NCBI GenBank assembly: GCA_021372695.1
Contig: JAJFTY010000148.1
Coordinates: 1-41,457, forward strand
Source of the DNA: Deltaproteobacteria bacterium
GTDB taxonomy: Bacteria > Desulfobacterota > Syntrophia > Syntrophales > UBA5619
DNA: 41,457 bases
Direction of reading: 5' to 3'
In this document: positions 8,768-17,109 of the stretch, one piece after another
Numbering within the stretch: the stretch's first letter is position 1
How the letters are laid out: every line of letters starts with the position of its first letter
Program-made: the position numbers and the translations under genes
Notes under the pieces: model-generated
Seen by the model: the letters and a program-made list of their open reading frames with translations, nothing else
Databases searched by the model: none
What the model was told of the DNA's origin: nothing

Positions 8768-9757
8768 TCACGCCCCTTCCCGGAGCCAGCAACGCACCCG
8801 GTGGCCGGGTGCAACCCGGACCAGCGGCGGCTCGTCAGCGACGCACCGGGCAAAAGCCGAAGCGCACCGGTTGTGAAACTTGCACCCCGCAGGCAGATGG
8901 GCCGGGCTCGGGACCATACCGGGGATAACATAGAGTCCCTGTCCGCGCTGGGTCTTCTCGTCGGGATGGGGAATCGCCCTGAGCAGTGCTGTCGTATAGG
9001 GGTGGAGCGGATTGGCGAAGATCTCGTCCACGTCCGCCTGCTCCACGATCTTGCCGGCGTACATGACGATCACCCTTTCGGCCGCGTCAGCCACGACCCC
9101 GAGGTTGTGGGTGATCAGCAGGATGGAGGTCCCCGTTTTCGCCTTGAGATTGCGCATGATGTCCAGGATTTGGGCCTGGATGGTTACGTCCAGCGCCGTC
9201 GTCGGCTCGTCGGCGACGATGAGGGCCGGCTCGCAGGCGATGGCCATGGCGATCATGACCCGCTGGCGCATCCCGCCGGAGAGGTGATGGGGGTAATCGT
9301 GGACCCTTTTTTCCGGCGACGGGATCCCCACCATCTTCAGGACCTCGACGGACCGCTCCAGCGCCTCCGCTTTGGAGAGATTCCGGTGGAGCCGCAGGCT
9401 CTCGGAAATCTGGAACCCCACGGTGAACAGGGGGTTGAGAGAGGTCATCGGCTCCTGGAAAATCATGGAGATCTTGTTCCCCCGGACTTTCCGCATGGCC
9501 ACCATGTCCAGCTCCAGGAGGTTTTCCCCCTGGAAGACGACCTTGCCGCCGACGATCCGGCCTGGCGGATCGGGAACCAGCCGCAGGATGGACAGGGCCG
9601 TGACGCTCTTCCCGCACCCCGATTCGCCCACGATGCTGACCGTCTCCCCCCTGCCGACGGCCAGATCCACGCCATCCACGGCCCGGCTCACCCCTTCGTA
9701 GGTTTGGAAATAGGTCTGCAATCCCCGGATGTCCAGCAATGTCCCGTCGGAACCCAT
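8768..9757 (-). CDS. Peptide/nickel-type ABC transporter ATPase, DppD/OppD family
   Basis: 329 residues. Start ATG 9757 ([20 protein letters not shown]) has a GGGAAGGG about 14 nt upstream; a far longer open frame upstream is antisense-type noise overlapping the phosphodiesterase gene. Walker [11 protein letters not shown]-loop [16 protein letters not shown] (typical DppD), signature [15 protein letters not shown], Walker [14 protein letters not shown]-loop [10 protein letters not shown], and the C-terminal cysteine tail [15 protein letters not shown]. It works as a heterodimer with the DppF-like subunit encoded directly downstream. Confidence 0.93.
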   Translation of the reverse strand: MGSDGTLLDIRGLQTYFQTYEGVSRAVDGVDLAVGRGETVSIVGESGCGKSVTALSILRLVPDPPGRIVGGKVVFQGENLLELDMVAMRKVRGNKISMIFQEPMTSLNPLFTVGFQISESLRLHRNLSKAEALERSVEVLKMVGIPSPEKRVHDYPHHLSGGMRQRVMIAMAIACEPALIVADEPTTALDVTIQAQILDIMRNLKAKTGTSILLITHNLGVVADAAERVIVMYAGKIVEQADVDEIFANPLHPYTTALLRAIPHPDEKTQRGQGLYVIPGMVPSPAHLPAGCKFHNRCASAFARCVADEPPLVRVAPGHRVRCWLREGA

Positions 9758-9783
9758 ATTTCCCAAGTCACCCTTCCCCACGT

Positions 9784-10584
9784 TCAAAAGCTGATGGCTC
9801 TCCCCTGCCAGGCATCGGGCCAGGCCAGCCCCAGAAAACGGGCCACTGTCGGGGCGATGTCCATGATACCCACCTTCCCCGGAATTTCCAGATTTTTCGG
9901 TATGCCCGGTCCCCGCAGGATCAGGGGAACGGTCATGTCTTCTTCCAGATCGGTATGATGCGTATGATCGTGGCCTCCGTGATCGGCGGCGACGATGACC
10001 AGGGCATCCTCCGGGAGGCTGCCGCAGATGCTCTCGATGCATCGGTCGGCATTGGAAATGGCCTCGAGATAGGCGGCGGACATCCATCCCGAGGCATGGC
10101 CCGCCTTGTCCGTGTTGTGGAGATAGACGAAGGCAAAAGCCCAGTCGTGGGACGAAAGCCAGGAGAAGGCCAGGGAAGACAATTCGCGGTCGGTCCGCCC
10201 ATCGTCTCCCGGAGCGTCCTTGAGGAAAAGAGAGGCCGCGAGGGAACCGGGCTGCCAGAGATCGCGCAACTGCTCCCAGTTGAAAAACGTGGCGGCCGTC
10301 AGGCCCGCTTCCCGAAGGAGCTGAAAAAGACCGTGATTGTCCCTGGCGAAGGGTTTCCAGACATTGTCCAGGATGCCGTGGGTCTCGGGCGGGATGCTGA
10401 AAAACAGCGAGGTGTGGCAGGTCAGCGTTGTGGAGGGCATGACGGTTCTTGCCTGATAGGTATGGGCGCCCTGCCCGATCAGACGATCCAGGAAAGGGGT
10501 CTCGGCTGCCTGAAGCCCGTCGGGCCGCATCCCGTCGACCAGGAAAAGGACGGCGCGCCGGGCGGGTGGGTTGGAAGAGGTCAT
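9784..10584 (-). CDS. Alkaline phosphatase superfamily / nucleotide pyrophosphatase-type phosphodiesterase
   Basis: 266 residues from ATG 10584, which has AGGAG 11 nt upstream (a TTG at 10602 is in frame but lacks a site). Type I phosphodiesterase motifs are complete: LFLVDGMRPDG (first metal Asp), the nucleophile Thr in MPSTTLTCHTS, HNTDKAGHASGW (second metal Asp/His), and VAADHGGHDHTHH (Asp-His and His). No signal peptide is visible, so it should act in the cytoplasm on an imported or metabolic phosphate ester. It is the first gene of the peptide-type ABC operon, 26 nt upstream of the ATPase gene, suggesting that the imported compound, or a derivative of it, is a phosphodiester or phosphonate. 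That link is inference. Confidence 0.85.
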   Translation of the reverse strand: MTSSNPPARRAVLFLVDGMRPDGLQAAETPFLDRLIGQGAHTYQARTVMPSTTLTCHTSLFFSIPPETHGILDNVWKPFARDNHGLFQLLREAGLTAATFFNWEQLRDLWQPGSLAASLFLKDAPGDDGRTDRELSSLAFSWLSSHDWAFAFVYLHNTDKAGHASGWMSAAYLEAISNADRCIESICGSLPEDALVIVAADHGGHDHTHHTDLEEDMTVPLILRGPGIPKNLEIPGKVGIMDIAPTVARFLGLAWPDAWQGRAISF

Positions 10585-10609
10585 CGGTCTGTTGCTCCTC
10601 AAGGGTGAT

Positions 10610-10635
10610 GGGGCCCGGTGTGCACGTCGGGCCCC
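10610..10635 (-). promoter_or_regulatory. Leader hairpin upstream of the phosphodiesterase-ABC operon
   Basis: Perfect 8-bp inverted repeat GGGGCCCG / CGGGCCCC with a 10-nt loop that contains GTGCAC, starting 26 nt upstream of the phosphodiesterase start codon. It would form in the 5' leader. It could affect translation or be an operator. No T-run follows. Confidence 0.4.
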
Positions 10636-10725
10636 TCAATCTCAACGGGAAGCAATTTCCTCCAAGTTGCCGCCATTGGCAAATTCAAAGTTTCAATAGG
10701 ATTATTTAAAACAGGACGGTTCAGA

Positions 10726-11586
10726 TCAAAAGGGCTGGTTGCGCAATGCCGCGACGAAGTCCCGGATGACCTTCATGGTTCTTCTTTCCTTGAGGAAAAC
10801 GATGTCGATGGTCAGGTGCAGCTCCTCGACAATGGCGCTCTTGTGGTATTTCCCTTCCAGCACGTCCTGGGCGATGCCGTAGAGGGGGAAGAAGGCGCCG
10901 CCCATGCCCAACTGGACCATGTTGCGAATGGCTTCGGAATTTTCACAGTCCATGCAGATGTTGAGCGGAATTTCCCGGCGTTCAAACTCCCGGATGATGT
11001 ACTCCCGGGTGGCGGAACCCCGCTCGGGCAGAATGATCGGATAATCGGCCAGATCGGCCAGGCGGATCGTCTCTCCCTTCGGTTTGGCCGAAATGAAATA
11101 CAGCTTCGGCTCCGCAACGTTCCTGCTGATGACGTTGTCCGGATACTCGATCCGTCCGATCAGGGCGGCGTGGTATTCGAAGTTGATCACCTTGGTCAGC
11201 AACTCCCGGGAAAGGCCCGTGTAAATTTCGTATTTCAGTTCGGGATTCCGCCGCTTCATCGCCATGATCACCCCGGGGATGATATAATGGGCCAGGGTGG
11301 GTGTCGAACCGATCTTCAACCGGCTGATCTTCAGGTCCTCGATGGCGCTGTTCAGATTGTCCGCCAAGGAGAAGATTTCCCGGGCAAATTCAAAAACGAC
11401 CCGGCCCTCGTCGGTGAGCTCGAAGGCCCGCTTGTTTCGTTTGATCAGCGAGAGGCTGTGCTTCTTTTCGAGGCTCTGCACCTGGAGGCTCAAGGTGGAC
11501 TGGGAGATGTTCAGCATCTGGGCAGCCTGGGTAAAGCCGTTGCACACAGCGACGCTATAGAACGCTTTCAAGTGGGTGAAGTTCAT
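10726..11586 (-). CDS. LysR-family transcriptional regulator
   Basis: 286 residues from ATG 11586 (MNFTHLKAFYSVAVCNGFTQ), where the winged helix-turn-helix begins at once as usual. The recognition region is AAQMLNISQSTLSLQVQSLE. The effector domain follows (LKIGSTPTLAHYIIPGVIMA ... DYPIILPERGSATREYIIREF), resembling the CysB/CbbR-like periplasmic-binding fold. It lies immediately upstream of, and on the same strand as, the phosphodiesterase-ABC operon and divergently from the XRE-cupin/acyl-CoA synthetase operon, so either could be its target. LysR proteins usually control the divergent promoter, which here favours the 11757 operon. The effector is unknown. Confidence 0.93.
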   Translation of the reverse strand: MNFTHLKAFYSVAVCNGFTQAAQMLNISQSTLSLQVQSLEKKHSLSLIKRNKRAFELTDEGRVVFEFAREIFSLADNLNSAIEDLKISRLKIGSTPTLAHYIIPGVIMAMKRRNPELKYEIYTGLSRELLTKVINFEYHAALIGRIEYPDNVISRNVAEPKLYFISAKPKGETIRLADLADYPIILPERGSATREYIIREFERREIPLNICMDCENSEAIRNMVQLGMGGAFFPLYGIAQDVLEGKYHKSAIVEELHLTIDIVFLKERRTMKVIRDFVAALRNQPF

Positions 11587-11641
11587 CGACCTGCCTGCCG
11601 GAGCCACAAATGTTAGATATGGATTCGCTTTTGTGTGGATG

Positions 11642-11671
11642 ACGATACTAAAAAAGCGCTCCGGCCGTCAA
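11642..11671 (-). promoter_or_regulatory. Candidate promoter for the LysR gene
   Basis: Minus-strand TTGACG (11671-11666), 18-nt spacer, TATCGT (11647-11642). It lies back to back with the plus-strand promoter at 11695. The two -35 regions form a short inverted repeat GTCAAGG-N19-CCTTGAC (11667-11699). Confidence 0.4.
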
Positions 11672-11694
11672 GGAGATCCTGGCACAAGAAAACC

Positions 11695-11723
11695 TTGACA
11701 GACCCCGGCGCTTTGCCTATGGT
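11695..11723 (+). promoter_or_regulatory. Sigma-70-type promoter for the XRE-cupin / acyl-CoA synthetase operon
   Basis: Perfect TTGACA (11695-11700), 17-nt spacer, TATGGT (11718-11723), ending 33 nt upstream of the regulator start codon. Predicted start of transcription is near 11730. The strong match supports a short leader with GGAAAGGA as ribosome site. Confidence 0.65.
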
Positions 11724-11756
11724 CCCATTCCCAATTTGATCAGGAAAGGAACAAAC

Positions 11757-12311
11757 ATGTCGGAACAGATCAGGCAAATTGCCGAACGGATCAGGGAACT
11801 CAGGAGCATTGCGGGTCTGACCGTGGAGACCATGGCCGCGGAATTCCACATCCCCGTGGAGACCTACCGGGAGTACGAGAGCGGCAGCGCTGATATCCCC
11901 GTCAGTTTCCTCTATGGGGTCGCAAACCGGTTCAAGGTGGAGTTGACGGCAATCCTGACCGGCGAGAATCCCAAGCTCCACACCTACTGCGTCGTGCGCA
12001 AGGGCAAGGGGGCCAGCGTCGAGAGAAGAACTCAGTACGATTATCGCAGCCTGGCCCATAACTTCATCCACAAGAAGGCCGAACCTTTCCTGGTGACCGT
12101 CGACCCCGAACCCGACGATGCGCCGGTCCATTTCAATTCCCACCCTGGGCAGGAGTTCAACTTCGTGCTGGAGGGAACCCTGAAGGTGATCATCAACGGA
12201 CATCCCATTGTCCTGGAGGAGGGCGATTCCCTGTTCTTCGATTCGTCCGCCCAGCACGGAATGAAGGCCGTCGGCGGCAAACAGGCCCAATTTCTGGCCA
12301 TCATCGTTTAG
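11757..12311 (+). CDS. XRE-family regulator with C-terminal cupin domain
   Basis: 184 residues. N-terminal helix-turn-helix (about 6-62: [20 protein letters not shown] ... [20 protein letters not shown]) and a C-terminal cupin_2 barrel (about 110-180), with [20 protein letters not shown] and a second motif in [15 protein letters not shown]. Such HTH-cupin proteins sense a small ligand with the barrel and control neighbouring metabolic genes. The acyl-CoA synthetase gene follows after 56 nt on the same strand, and this pairing is common in anaerobic bacteria, so the ligand may be an acid or its CoA ester (inference). The ATG at 11757 follows CAGGAAAGGAAC. Confidence 0.93.
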   Translation: MSEQIRQIAERIRELRSIAGLTVETMAAEFHIPVETYREYESGSADIPVSFLYGVANRFKVELTAILTGENPKLHTYCVVRKGKGASVERRTQYDYRSLAHNFIHKKAEPFLVTVDPEPDDAPVHFNSHPGQEFNFVLEGTLKVIINGHPIVLEEGDSLFFDSSAQHGMKAVGGKQAQFLAIIV

Positions 12312-12367
12312 CCTGCGCGATCCGTCTGCCATCCCGAGCCATCCAAAACCAGAGCGAGGTCTGCACC

Positions 12368-14017
12368 ATGCTGGAACAATATATTTCTCGAACAAACTAC
12401 CAATCCTATGAGGATTTCTTCGATCATTTCCGGATCGATATCCCCGATCGCTTCAACTTCGCCTACGACATCGTCGATGCCCTGGCGGCAAAATCCCCCG
12501 GCAGAAGGGCGCTGGTGTGGTGTGATGAAAAGGGCAACGAGGCCGTATTCACCTTCGGTCAGTTGAAGCACTACAGCGACAAGGCCGCCAATTTCTTCCG
12601 CAACCTGGGGGTCAAAAAAGGCGATCCGGTCATGCTGATCCTGAAGAGGCGTTACGAGTTCTGGTTCTGCATCCTGGCACTGCACAAACTCGGGGCCATC
12701 TGCATCCCCGCCACCCATCTGCTGACCGCCAAGGACATCGCCTACCGCAACCGTGCGGCGGACATCAAGATGATCGTCAGCGTCAATGAACCGGAAGTGG
12801 TCGGGCACGTGGAGGAGGCCGAAGAGAAGCATCCATCCTTCCCGCTCAAGACCCTGGTCGGCGGCAACCGGCCGGGCTGGGTTGATTTCGACCGGGAAAT
12901 GGAAAAGGCCTCTGCCGACTTCACCCGGCCGACAGGGGAAGAGGCGACCCGGAACAGCGATATTTCATTGCTCTACTTCACCTCCGGAACGACCGGCATG
13001 CCCAAGATGGTTCAGCACGACTTCGCCTACCCGCTGGGCCATATCCTGACCGCCGGATACTGGCAGAACGTCGAGGACGGCGGACTGCACCTCACCGTGG
13101 CCGATACGGGCTGGGCCAAGGCCGCCTGGGGCAAGATCTACGGCCAGTGGATCTGCGGAAGCGCCGTTTTCGTCTACGACTACGGGAAGTTCGTTCCACA
13201 GGACCTGCTCTCCGTCATCGCCCGGTACGGGGTCACGACCTTCTGTGCCCCGCCGACCATCTACCGGTTTTTTATCAAGGAGGACCTGAAGGCCCTCGAT
13301 CTTTCAAAGCTGCGCTACTGCGCCGTGGCGGGGGAACCACTGAATCCCGAGGTGTACAACCGGTTTCTGGAGATGACGGGCATCCGGCTCAGGGAGGGAT
13401 ACGGACAGACCGAAATGACCGTAGCCATCGGAACCTTCCCCTGGATGGAACCCAAGCCGGGTTCCATGGGCAGGCCGTCACCCGGTTACGATATCGGGCT
13501 CGTCGACGAGAACGGGAACCCCTGCGAAGTCGGAGAGGAGGGCCAGATCGTCGTCTATACCGACAGGCGGCGTCCGCCGGGAATGTTCGGCGGCTATTAC
13601 CGCGACGAGGCCCTGACCAGGAGGGTCTGGCACGACGGCGTCTACTACACCGGAGACATGGCCTGGCGTGACGAGGACGGCTACTTCTGGTTCGTCGGCC
13701 GCGCCGACGACGTGATCAAAAGCTCCGGCTACCGGATCGGCCCCTTCGAGGTGGAAAGCGCCCTGCTGGAGCACCCGGCTGTCATGGAGTGCGCCATCAC
13801 CGCGGTCCCCGACCCCGACCGGGGCCAGATCGTCAAGGCCTCGATCATCCTGACGAAGAGGTATTTCCCCAGCGACGAACTCGCCGCCGAACTGCAGGAA
13901 CATGTCAAACGGGTGACAGCGCCCTACAAGTATCCGCGGATCGTCGAGTTCGTCACCGAGCTGCCCAAGACGATCAGCGGCAAGATCAGGCGGGTGGAAA
14001 TCCGGGAACAGGGGTAG
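12368..14017 (+). CDS. AMP-forming acyl-CoA synthetase (medium-chain/aromatic acid type)
   Basis: 549 residues, ANL superfamily. Motif A3 [12 protein letters not shown] near residue 202, A5 [10 protein letters not shown] near 340, the [38 protein letters not shown] block near 430-460 that carries the ATP-binding Asp and the hinge, and the C-terminal adenylation lysine in [11 protein letters not shown]. The overall layout ([23 protein letters not shown]) matches acetyl/butyryl/benzoyl-type synthetases that activate short- to medium-chain or aromatic acids with ATP and CoA. In this kind of anaerobe a syntrophic fatty- or aromatic-acid activation role is plausible. Its stop lies one base from the stop of the convergent sugar-permease gene, so the two transcripts probably overlap. 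Confidence 0.93.
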   Translation: MLEQYISRTNYQSYEDFFDHFRIDIPDRFNFAYDIVDALAAKSPGRRALVWCDEKGNEAVFTFGQLKHYSDKAANFFRNLGVKKGDPVMLILKRRYEFWFCILALHKLGAICIPATHLLTAKDIAYRNRAADIKMIVSVNEPEVVGHVEEAEEKHPSFPLKTLVGGNRPGWVDFDREMEKASADFTRPTGEEATRNSDISLLYFTSGTTGMPKMVQHDFAYPLGHILTAGYWQNVEDGGLHLTVADTGWAKAAWGKIYGQWICGSAVFVYDYGKFVPQDLLSVIARYGVTTFCAPPTIYRFFIKEDLKALDLSKLRYCAVAGEPLNPEVYNRFLEMTGIRLREGYGQTEMTVAIGTFPWMEPKPGSMGRPSPGYDIGLVDENGNPCEVGEEGQIVVYTDRRRPPGMFGGYYRDEALTRRVWHDGVYYTGDMAWRDEDGYFWFVGRADDVIKSSGYRIGPFEVESALLEHPAVMECAITAVPDPDRGQIVKASIILTKRYFPSDELAAELQEHVKRVTAPYKYPRIVEFVTELPKTISGKIRRVEIREQG

Positions 14018-14018
14018 A

Positions 14019-14837
14019 TTATTTGATGCCGGAGCGCATGAAGCTCTGGACGAACTGGCGCTGGAAGAGGAGAAAGGCGATCAGGAGCGGGGAGACGGCC
14101 AGCAGCGTACCGGCGGAGATGACGGAAAAGTTGACCCCCGACTCCGGCGCTCCGAAGATGGAGAGGCCCACCGTGAGCGGACGGGTTTCCGTGGAATTGG
14201 TGATGATCACGGGCCAGAGGAAGTTGTTCCAGTGGTAGCTCACCGAAACCAGGCCGTAAGCCAGGTAGGTTGGCTTGGCGAGCGGAATGTAGACCCTCCA
14301 GAGCACCGACAGCCACCCGGACCCTTCCACCCGGGCCGCCTCCACCAGTTCCTTGGGCACCTGCTTGAAGGCCTGCCTGAGCAGGAAGATGCCGAAGGCC
14401 GAGGCCATGTAGGGCAGGCCTATCCCCAGGATCGTGTCCACGAGCCCGAGCTGGCTGATGGTCTTGTAGTTTTGCACGATCAGAACGTCCGGCATGATCA
14501 TGATCTGGACAAGCACCAGAAGAAAGACGACCTCCTTGCCCGGGAATTCGAAACGGGCGAAGGCATAGGCGGCCATGGTGCAGAGGATGAACTGCCCCAC
14601 CAGGGTGATGCTGACCAGGATGAAGGTGTTGAAGAAGTAGCGGGCAAAAGGGGCTACCTTCCAGGCACTGCGGAAATTGTCGAGGGTCAGCGGCGCCGTC
14701 AGAACGAAGCGGCTGACAAAGTCCATGGGGTGGAAGGCCGCCCAGACGGCGTAGAGCAGCGGCGCGGCCCAGAGAAAGGCCAGCAGCCAGGCCGCCGCCA
14801 CCTCCACCTTCTGCATCCAGTCGGAACCACGGATCAT
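14019..14837 (-). CDS. Sugar ABC transporter permease, MalG/UgpE family
   Basis: 272 residues from ATG 14837, which overlaps the stop of the preceding permease (TGATG). Six membrane segments are expected. The EAA coupling loop is EAARVEGSGWLSVLWRVYIPLAKP near 185-208. The C-terminus FQRQFVQSFMRSGIK is typical of CUT1-family MalG/UgpE proteins. Together with the UgpA-like protein it forms the channel for a carbohydrate or polyol phosphate. Last gene of a four-gene minus-strand operon. Confidence 0.93.
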   Translation of the reverse strand: MIRGSDWMQKVEVAAAWLLAFLWAAPLLYAVWAAFHPMDFVSRFVLTAPLTLDNFRSAWKVAPFARYFFNTFILVSITLVGQFILCTMAAYAFARFEFPGKEVVFLLVLVQIMIMPDVLIVQNYKTISQLGLVDTILGIGLPYMASAFGIFLLRQAFKQVPKELVEAARVEGSGWLSVLWRVYIPLAKPTYLAYGLVSVSYHWNNFLWPVIITNSTETRPLTVGLSIFGAPESGVNFSVISAGTLLAVSPLLIAFLLFQRQFVQSFMRSGIK

Positions 14838-15721
14838 CACTGGTAGTGCACCCTCTTTTCCATGTACCGGAACTGCGTAATCGCCGCCAGGCACAGAATG
14901 ACCAGCAACACCACCGTCAGCGTCGAGGCATAGGCCGTATCCCAGAAGCCGAAGGCCACTTCCCAGATGTAGTACAAGAGCAGCGACGAGGCGTTGTCCG
15001 GCCCCCCCTTGGTCAGGATGAAGATGTGATCCACGAGTTTGAAGGAGTTGATCGTCGCGTTGACCATCACGAAGAGCATCGTCGGCATCAAAAGCGGCAG
15101 GGTCACCCGGCGGAAGTAGTACCAGCGGCCGGAGCCCTCGATCAGGGCCGCCTCCTCGAGTTCGGGCGGGATGCCCTGCAGGGCGGCCAAAAAGAAGATC
15201 ATGAAGAACCCTGCATCTTTCCAAACGGCCAGGACCATCATGCATCCCAGGGCGGTGCTCGTGTCTCCCAGCCAGCTGTGGCTCGGGATGTTGAAGAGGC
15301 CGCAGATCTGGTCCAGAAGCCCGATCTGAGGGGTGTAGAAGAAGAGCCAGATATTGGCCACGGCGATCATGGGAAGGATCGTGGGGGTGAAGTAGGCCGC
15401 CCGAACCATGCTCCGGCCGGGAAGACGTCCGTTGACACACACCGCCATGAACAGGGCAAGGCTCACGCTGATCGGGATCACCCCCAGGGCATAGATGGCG
15501 TTGTTCTGGAGAACCTGCCAGAAGACGGGATCGTCGATCATGCTGCTGTAGTTCTCCCAGCCGATGAACTTCGCGGGACGCCCCTCCCGGCCCGTGGAGA
15601 AGAAACTGGTGATGAAACTGCCCACGATCGGATAGTGGGTGAAGGCGACCATCAAGACCAACGCGGGCAGGAGGAGGAGCCAGGCGTACACCTGGCCGGC
15701 GATCTGGCGCTGCAGTTTCAT
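14837..15721 (-). CDS. Sugar ABC transporter permease, MalF/UgpA family
   Basis: 294 residues (MKLQRQIAGQVYAWLLLLPA). CUT1-family integral membrane subunit: first helix near 10-35, large outward loop with STGREGRPAKFIGWENYSSM, EAA loop EEAALIEGSGRWYYFRRVTLPLLMP near 190-215, C-terminus ITQFRYMEKRVHYQ. The upstream binding-protein gene is separated by 69 nt containing a perfect 12-bp hairpin. Confidence 0.93.
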   Translation of the reverse strand: MKLQRQIAGQVYAWLLLLPALVLMVAFTHYPIVGSFITSFFSTGREGRPAKFIGWENYSSMIDDPVFWQVLQNNAIYALGVIPISVSLALFMAVCVNGRLPGRSMVRAAYFTPTILPMIAVANIWLFFYTPQIGLLDQICGLFNIPSHSWLGDTSTALGCMMVLAVWKDAGFFMIFFLAALQGIPPELEEAALIEGSGRWYYFRRVTLPLLMPTMLFVMVNATINSFKLVDHIFILTKGGPDNASSLLLYYIWEVAFGFWDTAYASTLTVVLLVILCLAAITQFRYMEKRVHYQ

Positions 15722-15745
15722 GCCATCCCTTCAAAACGGATAAAA

Positions 15746-15776
15746 GGTTGCCGCGTCCTTTGACGACGCGGCAACC
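15746..15776 (-). terminator. Intercistronic hairpin with short T-run (partial terminator) between binding-protein and permease genes
   Basis: GGTTGCCGCGTC / GACGCGGCAACC is a perfect 12-bp stem with a 7-nt loop. On the minus strand it is followed directly by TTTTATCC. It lies 15 nt after the binding-protein stop. It is well placed to terminate most transcripts and leave excess binding-protein mRNA, with read-through to the permeases. Confidence 0.65.
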
Positions 15777-15790
15777 GGATGGAGATTGGC

Positions 15791-17083
15791 TTAACGATAG
15801 GCCTTCAGGACCCGCTCGGCCTGTCCCTGGGCGCCCTTCAGGGCATCCTTGGCCGACTTGCCGCCGGTCAGGACATTCTGGATCGCATCGTCGAGAAACT
15901 TCTTGTTCCGGGCGTTCTCATGCGTGGCGAACTCGGCAATGGCGTACTTGAACTGATCACGCGCCACGGCGGCGGCCGGGAACTCGGCGACGTACTTCTT
16001 GAGCACGTCGGTTTCATAGGCGTCGGCGCGGGTTGCCGTATAGCCCGTGGCGATGGACCATTTGGCCGTCAGTTCCGGCTCGGTCATGAATTTGATGAAC
16101 TTCAGGGCGGCCTTGCGCTCGTCGGCGGAGGCACTCTTGAAAATGTAGAAGTTGCCGCCGCCGGTGGGGGAGCCCAGGCGCTTGGAGGCCGGGAGCATGC
16201 TCACACCGAAGTTGAACTTGGCGCCATCACGAACGGCGGTGAGGTTCCCCGTGGTATGCCACATCATCGCCGTGGCCCCCTCGAGAAACTTCTGCCGCAG
16301 CGTTCCCCAGTCTATGGTTCCTTCGGGCATCACCTGGTGCTTGACGGCCAGATCGCGCCAGAACTGCAGGGCATCGACGACCGCCGGCTTGTCGAAATAG
16401 GTCCGGTTGCCGTCCTGGTTCATCAGCTCCTCGCCGTTCTGGATGCAGAGCGCCTGGAACATCCAGTAGGCGTATCCCGTGGAGGGAATGTGGAGACCCC
16501 AGCGGGTCACGTTGCCCGAGGCATCCTTCTTGGTCAGCTTCTGGGCTACGGCCACCATTTCGTTCCAGGTCGTAGGCGGCTTGTTCGGATCGAGCCCGAC
16601 TTCCTTGAAGGCGTCTTTATTGTGATACATGACGATGGTGGAGCGCTGGAAGGGGATGCCCCAGGTCTTGCCCTTGGCCTTGGAGTTCGCCATCAGGGCC
16701 GGGTAGAAGGAGGCGAGCCACTTCTTGTCCTCTGCGGAGGTGGCGAAATCGTCGAAGGGGACGATGACGCCCTGGTCGATCAGTTCAAAGACATCGATGG
16801 AGAAGAGCACGCTGAGTTGGACCGGCTGGTTCGCCTTGAGGGCCGCCAGCGCCTTCACCCGGGTGTCGTCATAGTTGCCGGCATAGACGGCCTTGACCTT
16901 GATGTCGGGATTGGCCTTTTCGAAATCGGCGATCATGTCGTCGATGACCTTGGTGATCGGTCCTCCGACAGCCACCGGGTAGTACATGTTGAGGTTGACG
17001 GCCGCCCCGGCCGTTGTGGCGCCCACGAGCAGGATCGTCAGGGCGAACAGGAGAAGAAACGCTTTTTTCAAACCCTTTTTCAT
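15791..17083 (-). CDS. Sugar ABC transporter substrate-binding protein (UgpB/MalE-like)
   Basis: 430 residues from ATG 17083, preceded by AAAGGAGGGAATCAT. Sec signal peptide MKKGLKKAFLLLFALTILLV with cleavage near TTAGAA (about residue 27). Mature SBP_bac_1 fold: VNLNMYYPVAVGGPITKVID, FEKANPDIKVKAVYAGNYDD, and a hinge region with WMFQALCIQNGEELMNQDG. The opening YYPVAVGGP...VIDDMI resembles UgpB-type receptors for glycerol-3-phosphate or related ligands, but ligand identity is uncertain. The gene lies between the ATPase and permease genes of the same operon. Confidence 0.92.
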   Translation of the reverse strand: MKKGLKKAFLLLFALTILLVGATTAGAAVNLNMYYPVAVGGPITKVIDDMIADFEKANPDIKVKAVYAGNYDDTRVKALAALKANQPVQLSVLFSIDVFELIDQGVIVPFDDFATSAEDKKWLASFYPALMANSKAKGKTWGIPFQRSTIVMYHNKDAFKEVGLDPNKPPTTWNEMVAVAQKLTKKDASGNVTRWGLHIPSTGYAYWMFQALCIQNGEELMNQDGNRTYFDKPAVVDALQFWRDLAVKHQVMPEGTIDWGTLRQKFLEGATAMMWHTTGNLTAVRDGAKFNFGVSMLPASKRLGSPTGGGNFYIFKSASADERKAALKFIKFMTEPELTAKWSIATGYTATRADAYETDVLKKYVAEFPAAAVARDQFKYAIAEFATHENARNKKFLDDAIQNVLTGGKSAKDALKGAQGQAERVLKAYR

Positions 17084-17109
17084 ATGATTCCCTCCTTTTG
17101 GGGTGATTT

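Noticed and set aside
11681..11700. TGGCAC upstream of TTGAC as a possible sigma-54 promoter
   Set aside because: Spacing does not match the -24/-12 pattern, whereas a consensus sigma-70 promoter fits the same place.
14019..15734. A single long minus-strand frame spanning both sugar permeases
   Set aside because: Only the part from 14837 leftward encodes a permease; the upstream portion is the out-of-frame shadow of the other permease gene.
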